Source: Lineus longissimus (taxonomy: Eukaryota; Nemertea; Pilidiophora; Heteronemertea; Lineidae). Taken from it: DNA of 64,000 nucleotides. Below are positions 60,004-64,000 of the stretch, piece by piece. Location: positions 18,352,001 to 18,416,000 of the forward strand of contig NC_088316.1 in NCBI RefSeq assembly GCF_910592395.1. Reading direction: 5' to 3'. Every line of letters begins with the position of its first letter. Within the stretch, counting starts at the first letter, position 1. The position numbers were made by a program, and so were the translations under genes. A model generated the notes under the pieces. It made no database searches. It was not told the DNA's origin and was given only the letters and a program-made list of their open reading frames with translations.

Positions 60004-63000
60004 TCTGCTATGATATGTCACCTTGAGGATGTGTGTTATGACCATTTGGATGGTACTGAGCTAAGAAATTAGGACATTCCAATTGCCATAGTGGTGGTGT
60101 GAGGTGTGAAATGAAGAGTGACCGTCGCATGACAAATTCTCCAACGTCAGTGTTCTTCAAAAAGAACAAATTTCCAGTTACAAAAGACAAAGTCACCCTT
60201 GTTGCTCCAAAGGTTTAATTCAATCAAATATTTTACCGTCCATAATTGATATGAATTCTCTCATATGGAGCTGTACGTACTGTGTCATTGGAAGTGTGTT
60301 GTCAAATACTTCCTCAGCAATTTTGCAAGGTTGTAGCTAATTTTGTGTGTCACCGTGTGTGTTTGGAACTTTAACTCGACACAATGTTTTAATATCTAGA
60401 ATGTTAAATGTTAAAGATTTTGTATGTGAAAAGTCTTGTCTTATGATGTCTGATTGTGAATTGTGATAATATTATATTTGAGATTTTAAGTGGTATAAAG
60501 TGGATTTTTGACAAAATATTCTGGTGTAGTGCAACATCTTTTTGGAATTATCACTCACTAGTCTGCACTAGAAATTTCAGACGAACTATTAAAGTGAGAG
60601 CTATAACTTGTAATTTATATAAATTCACTTCTTAGAAATGACAACATTACTATATCGGACATACTTGATCAACACTTTTCTTATTTGCATTTGTATCCAG
60701 GCTTATGTTATGTGTAAATGTATGCGTTCTCAGTATTATCTTATTCTAAGTTATTAGTAAATGTTGTAGATGCTTGTTAGATGAGCTGGTTTGAATGGTC
60801 GATTCTTGATATCATAATAATTTAACTCCATGCTATTTAGGAAGAAAATGAGCTGTTGGGTTTAGTGTGTTGATGGAATTGATTTCAGGTAAGGTGATTT
60901 TATAACTGATCTTAGAATTGAAATCAATTCATTGACATGTCTGCAATCCACAGGTACTTTCTTTGTCTTACAGTTTGAAGTTCATTGAGATTAGTAGAGT
61001 TCATGTTTTTATCACACATGTAAGATAACCCTTGAAACCTTTGCTAATCTTTGTCATGATATTTTAGTCTAGACTTAAAACTGGCTTATTCGGCTGTTAC
61101 ATATTGCTTTAAATCAGGGATTGTTCACTGCCGTGTCATATGCTTATGTTTTGGTGCTTTGAAAAACCACCATATTATGTTAGTGTAAAATGAATATGAT
61201 GGTTTTAAAATTAATGCTGGTTATGGAAAGATCTGCTATTCAAAAAGGTGGGCGTTATTAAATTTTTTAGCCAGATACATGTATTTAACTCAACTTAGAA
61301 AAGTTTTAACTGGAGTATGGCTGATGTACTGAAGTCAAGTTGTCCTGTACAATTAATAGCTGATAACACAATGACAATGCCAACAGCCGTAATAACCCAC
61401 AGGGGAAAAATTCCCAAGTTCAAACCACCACCTCTTGCAACATTTTGTTTTCTTTTACCAATGCAATGCAGTGGGCACCATATCTTAACCTCTAAATGTA
61501 ATAAAAAAGGTAAAATGCATTTTTCAGCTTAACTGTGATAATGTTTGATACGTTCGTATCACTCATCGAAGAATTGCAATCTACCGATCTTGTCTTGTTA
61601 GTAAAATTGTTGTTCATTCAAGTTCTGAAGTGAAGAATATTTGTCTCAATATTATGATGATTTTGAATTCAGTTATTCTTAACTTTAGAGCATAATACTT
61701 CCTTGTTAGAGTGAATGTATTAAGTGGCATCAGTGCAAATTAGAATGCATGCAGGAAGGCCCAAGCTTTCTTGTTCGTTGATTTTGCTAGTTATGAATGT
61801 ATCTTGCTAAGTTCAGTCCATTTGTAGGACATCATTTCTGTGTGAAGCATCCCTGAAGAAAACAAGAAAAAAATTCAGAAAAACAAAAATTATAAAAAAT
61901 ATTTATTGTGCACAAAACATGTCTAAGCACTGTTTCCGAGTAGATGATGTACGTCGTTGTTTTTCTGGTTGTCTCTTTATAGCAGATGACCTCAAAATGT
62001 TTGTCAATTGCTACATGTATAAAGAGTTTCATTTTCTTTATGATTACCAAGTAAGTGCATGAAATTCTATAATTTAAATGTTGTCTGCTTTCTTTGGCTT
62101 TAAAATCACATTGATCCGCTTCATGCCGAGCAGACTTCTGTTGTTTCTTAGTGCAATCTTGTGCGTAATGTGTTAATTGAATAATTTATTCCACTTCTTA
62201 TTTATATGTCTTAGATTCAAAGTTACAAGATTCCATGAGAAACATTATTTTCATCGTTGACAGACTCCAAGTCAAAAGATATCTAATATTATCTCTGTGA
62301 GATATTTGTATTGATTTGATGAATTTTATATTGGAATATCCATCTCACCATGACTTACTAGAATAGTCAGCTGGTGACTTCATTAAATCTGTTCGTAGCT
62401 TGGTCATATCATGTGAAGTTTAAACAAGTAGGGCATTGGTATAATAATTATATTGTAACTCTTAGTTAGTTTGTGGAACTACCACTATAGATCCATGCAC
62501 TTGATTGGGACCAACGTTTACGAAAACGTCGCGTCTCGTCACGTTACAGTAATGTAAAATGCATGGTGACGTGACGACGGCCAACACTACGTCATGTAAA
62601 CGTTGTTCCCAATCAAGTGCATGAATCTATAGTACCTGTGCTCTTTTTTGGACTTTGAATCGACACCATGAGTGGCATGGGCAGGAGTGTAAACTCTTTC
62701 GAAACCTGGTGTGCGCATGCATTTCCGGATACAAAATCTTGTAATTTTCCAACTTATGTCAATCATGGCGCCAAAGTCCTCAAAGCAGTATTTAATGGTA
62801 CGTTTTTGTATAATACTGTCACATATCATTGTGCAACTCTATGCAATAAAAATTGTACATTGTAAATTATTAGAATTGCTACTAGAATGCAGGGTCAAAG
62901 TCAAATCTTAAAAGGTCATGATCAGATCCCGAAATAGATGAGAATAATTGTATATAGATTAGATCAGTGTCTTGTAAATGGTGTACATTTTAGCTGTAAA

Positions 63001-63085
63001 GAATGTAGAATTGTTTGTGTAAAGATTTTGTAATTTTATCAAAGAGAACAAAAGCATTTTATAAAAACGAATAAAATATTTCTAA
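60004..63085 (+). other. Probable long 3' UTR of cyclin G
   Basis: No coding frame is recognised on either strand. The sequence is AT-rich with several TGTAAAT/TGTATA-like stretches of the kind seen in regulated 3' UTRs. AATAAA-type signals occur near 62846 and at 63070-63075; the latter follows a T/G-rich stretch and would give a UTR of about 3 kb. A 150-bp palindromic element lies at 62484-62633. Confidence 0.45.
62484..62633. mobile_element. Palindromic MITE-like element
   Basis: The left end actatagatccatgcacttg and the right end caagtgcatgaatctatagt are inverted copies with one mismatch. Complementarity continues through attgggaccaacgtttac and gtaaacgttgttcccaat. An inner pair (cgtcacg, cgtgacg) surrounds the centre. 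It has no open frame. In cyclin G mRNA it would fold into one long hairpin. Confidence 0.85.
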
Positions 63086-63250
63086 ATTTTATAGAATTAT
63101 GACTTGTATTATTCAATATTTCGTGATCTTGATGTGTCTGTACATGTACTTGATTTTAAATAACTGCCTCACAAGGACTTGTGTACACTGGCCCCCAGAG
63201 TTGACATCACAACGTTGGCTCTGTGAATTGTTTCCTCCTAGCCACTTTTT

Positions 63251-63756
63251 AGCCAAGTGGCTATCACTTTTAGCCATATTGAGTCAGCTTTAGCCATTGC
63301 CGATCGTTTGTCCATCTTGGGGCCGACCCAGCCCACAGTAACATGTGCGAGAATGGCAGCCCGCCAGTACTGAGACTAGCCAATCAGCGAACGATTCGAG
63401 GAACCCGTGACCGGAGACTCCATGGCAACGAAGCGAGCGGGAAACTAGCCGATAATGTATGCGTAAGGCGACCAGCAGCGCCACCAAATCACCGTAGCGG
63501 CAACGGGTAGAACTAATAATGTTTGCGTAAGGCGACCAGCAGCGCCATCACTGTAGCGGCAACGGGTAGAACTACAATGCAGACCAAAGCTACCACGTGT
63601 GATAGATAGCGCGGCCGCCCACAAATATGATAAAGTTTGACTGACTAACGATCGTTCCTTGGTGCATTTGGTGTGGAAGTGGATCTTTTTGATAGACTTT
63701 GATAAATTTTCGTACAACACTATTAGGCCTACTCTCTCGCCATGAATCATGGCAAT
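63251..63756 (-). mobile_element. Dispersed repeat, copy 2 (inverted relative to copy 1)
   Basis: The reverse complement matches 39911-40390 from the gccatgat end to the gtgatagccacttgg end. This copy has an internal duplication of tagttctacccgttgccgct with ggcgctgctggtcgccttac (about 63462-63575), where copy 1 has a single version plus a different insertion. The frames in both copies that end in GLGRPQDGQTIGNG reflect nucleotide identity and are not supported as genes. Confidence 0.8.
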
Positions 63757-63784
63757 ACAAATACAAGGGCCTAAGGCGGGCCTA

Positions 63785-64000
63785 AGGGTGGTGAGACCAA
63801 CTAAGATCCATCAGTCGGGCATATTCAGTGTCCACCATTCATGGGGTTCCTGGTTGTGACACCTGACCACGTCCTCCGGTTGACCTGTGCGTGTCACCTT
63901 GTAAGGGTCTATGGTAGGTGAGACCAACTAAGATCCATCAGTCGGGCATATTCAGTGTCCACCATTCATGGGGTTCCTGGTTGTGACACCTGACCACGTC
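63785..64000. repeat. Tandem satellite, period 127 bp, running off the window
   Basis: The block gagaccaactaagatccatc starts at 63793 and again at 63920, followed in both by agtcgggcatattcagtgtc, caccattcatggggttcctg and gttgtgacacctgaccacgt without visible differences. At least 1.6 copies are present and the array continues beyond 64000. Confidence 0.9.

Noticed and set aside
1-64000. Prokaryotic systems, CRISPR arrays, phage or secretion loci
   Set aside because: All recognised genes are animal genes, five of the six with spliceosomal introns; no array of direct repeats with unique spacers and no operon structure was seen.

Overview
This is a eukaryotic nuclear window. Five of the six recognised genes are split by GT-AG introns. 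It is AT-rich, gene-sparse in its first half and full of interspersed and tandem repeats. The protein set (CWF19L2, AKAP17A-like, cytosolic arginyl-tRNA synthetase, a cyclin G, a BTB-Kelch protein, an orphan 7TM receptor) is metazoan. The moderate intron sizes, GGCCTA-rich intergenic DNA and divergence from vertebrate proteins suggest a marine invertebrate, perhaps an ambulacrarian or lophotrochozoan. The species cannot be fixed from the sequence alone. I saw no bacterial operons, CRISPR, rRNA or complete tRNA gene.

Layout. Positions 1-6186: repeats (a ~302-bp tandem repeat carrying CTCF-like sites, an ACG microsatellite, a degenerate ~157-bp array) and otherwise unrecognised DNA. 6187-8034 (+): an intronless divergent class-A-like GPCR with a very long third intracellular loop. 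8035-31043: a ~23-kb stretch without a recognisable gene, holding short tandem arrays (13.6, 15.6 and 17.5 kb), tRNA-SINE-like fragments and a few weak ORFs. 31044-34680 (-): the first nine coding exons of arginyl-tRNA synthetase, whose 3' exons I could not find. 35530-38387 (+): an AKAP17A homologue, head to head with RARS, with two alternative 3' ends. 40580-44838 (-): a BTB-BACK-Kelch gene with two duplicated, apparently mutually exclusive last coding exons. 45631-51948 (+): CWF19L2, complete in 15 exons, head to head with the Kelch gene. 52550-54175: a ~68-bp minisatellite. 55896-60003 (+): a cyclin G homologue in six coding exons, followed by a probable long 3' UTR. 63251-64000: one copy of a dispersed repeat (the other lies at 39.9-40.4 kb) and the start of a 127-bp satellite.

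How they fit together. Two divergent pairs (RARS/AKAP17A and Kelch/CWF19L2) start within about 0.8 kb of each other and probably share promoters. AKAP17A and CWF19L2 both belong to pre-mRNA splicing biology, RARS to translation and cyclin G to cell-cycle and stress control. They look like ordinary housekeeping neighbours, not a pathway cluster.

Most interesting points: the duplicated alternative terminal exon of the Kelch gene; an in-frame TGA followed by a coding-like tail in AKAP17A; near-perfect foldback elements beside a splice donor and in the cyclin G promoter; CTCF-like motifs embedded in tandem repeats; and the missing 3' part of RARS. I did not find a clearly new multi-gene system. 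Splice sites were called by eye from GT-AG rules, phase and homology recalled from known families; no alignment was run.
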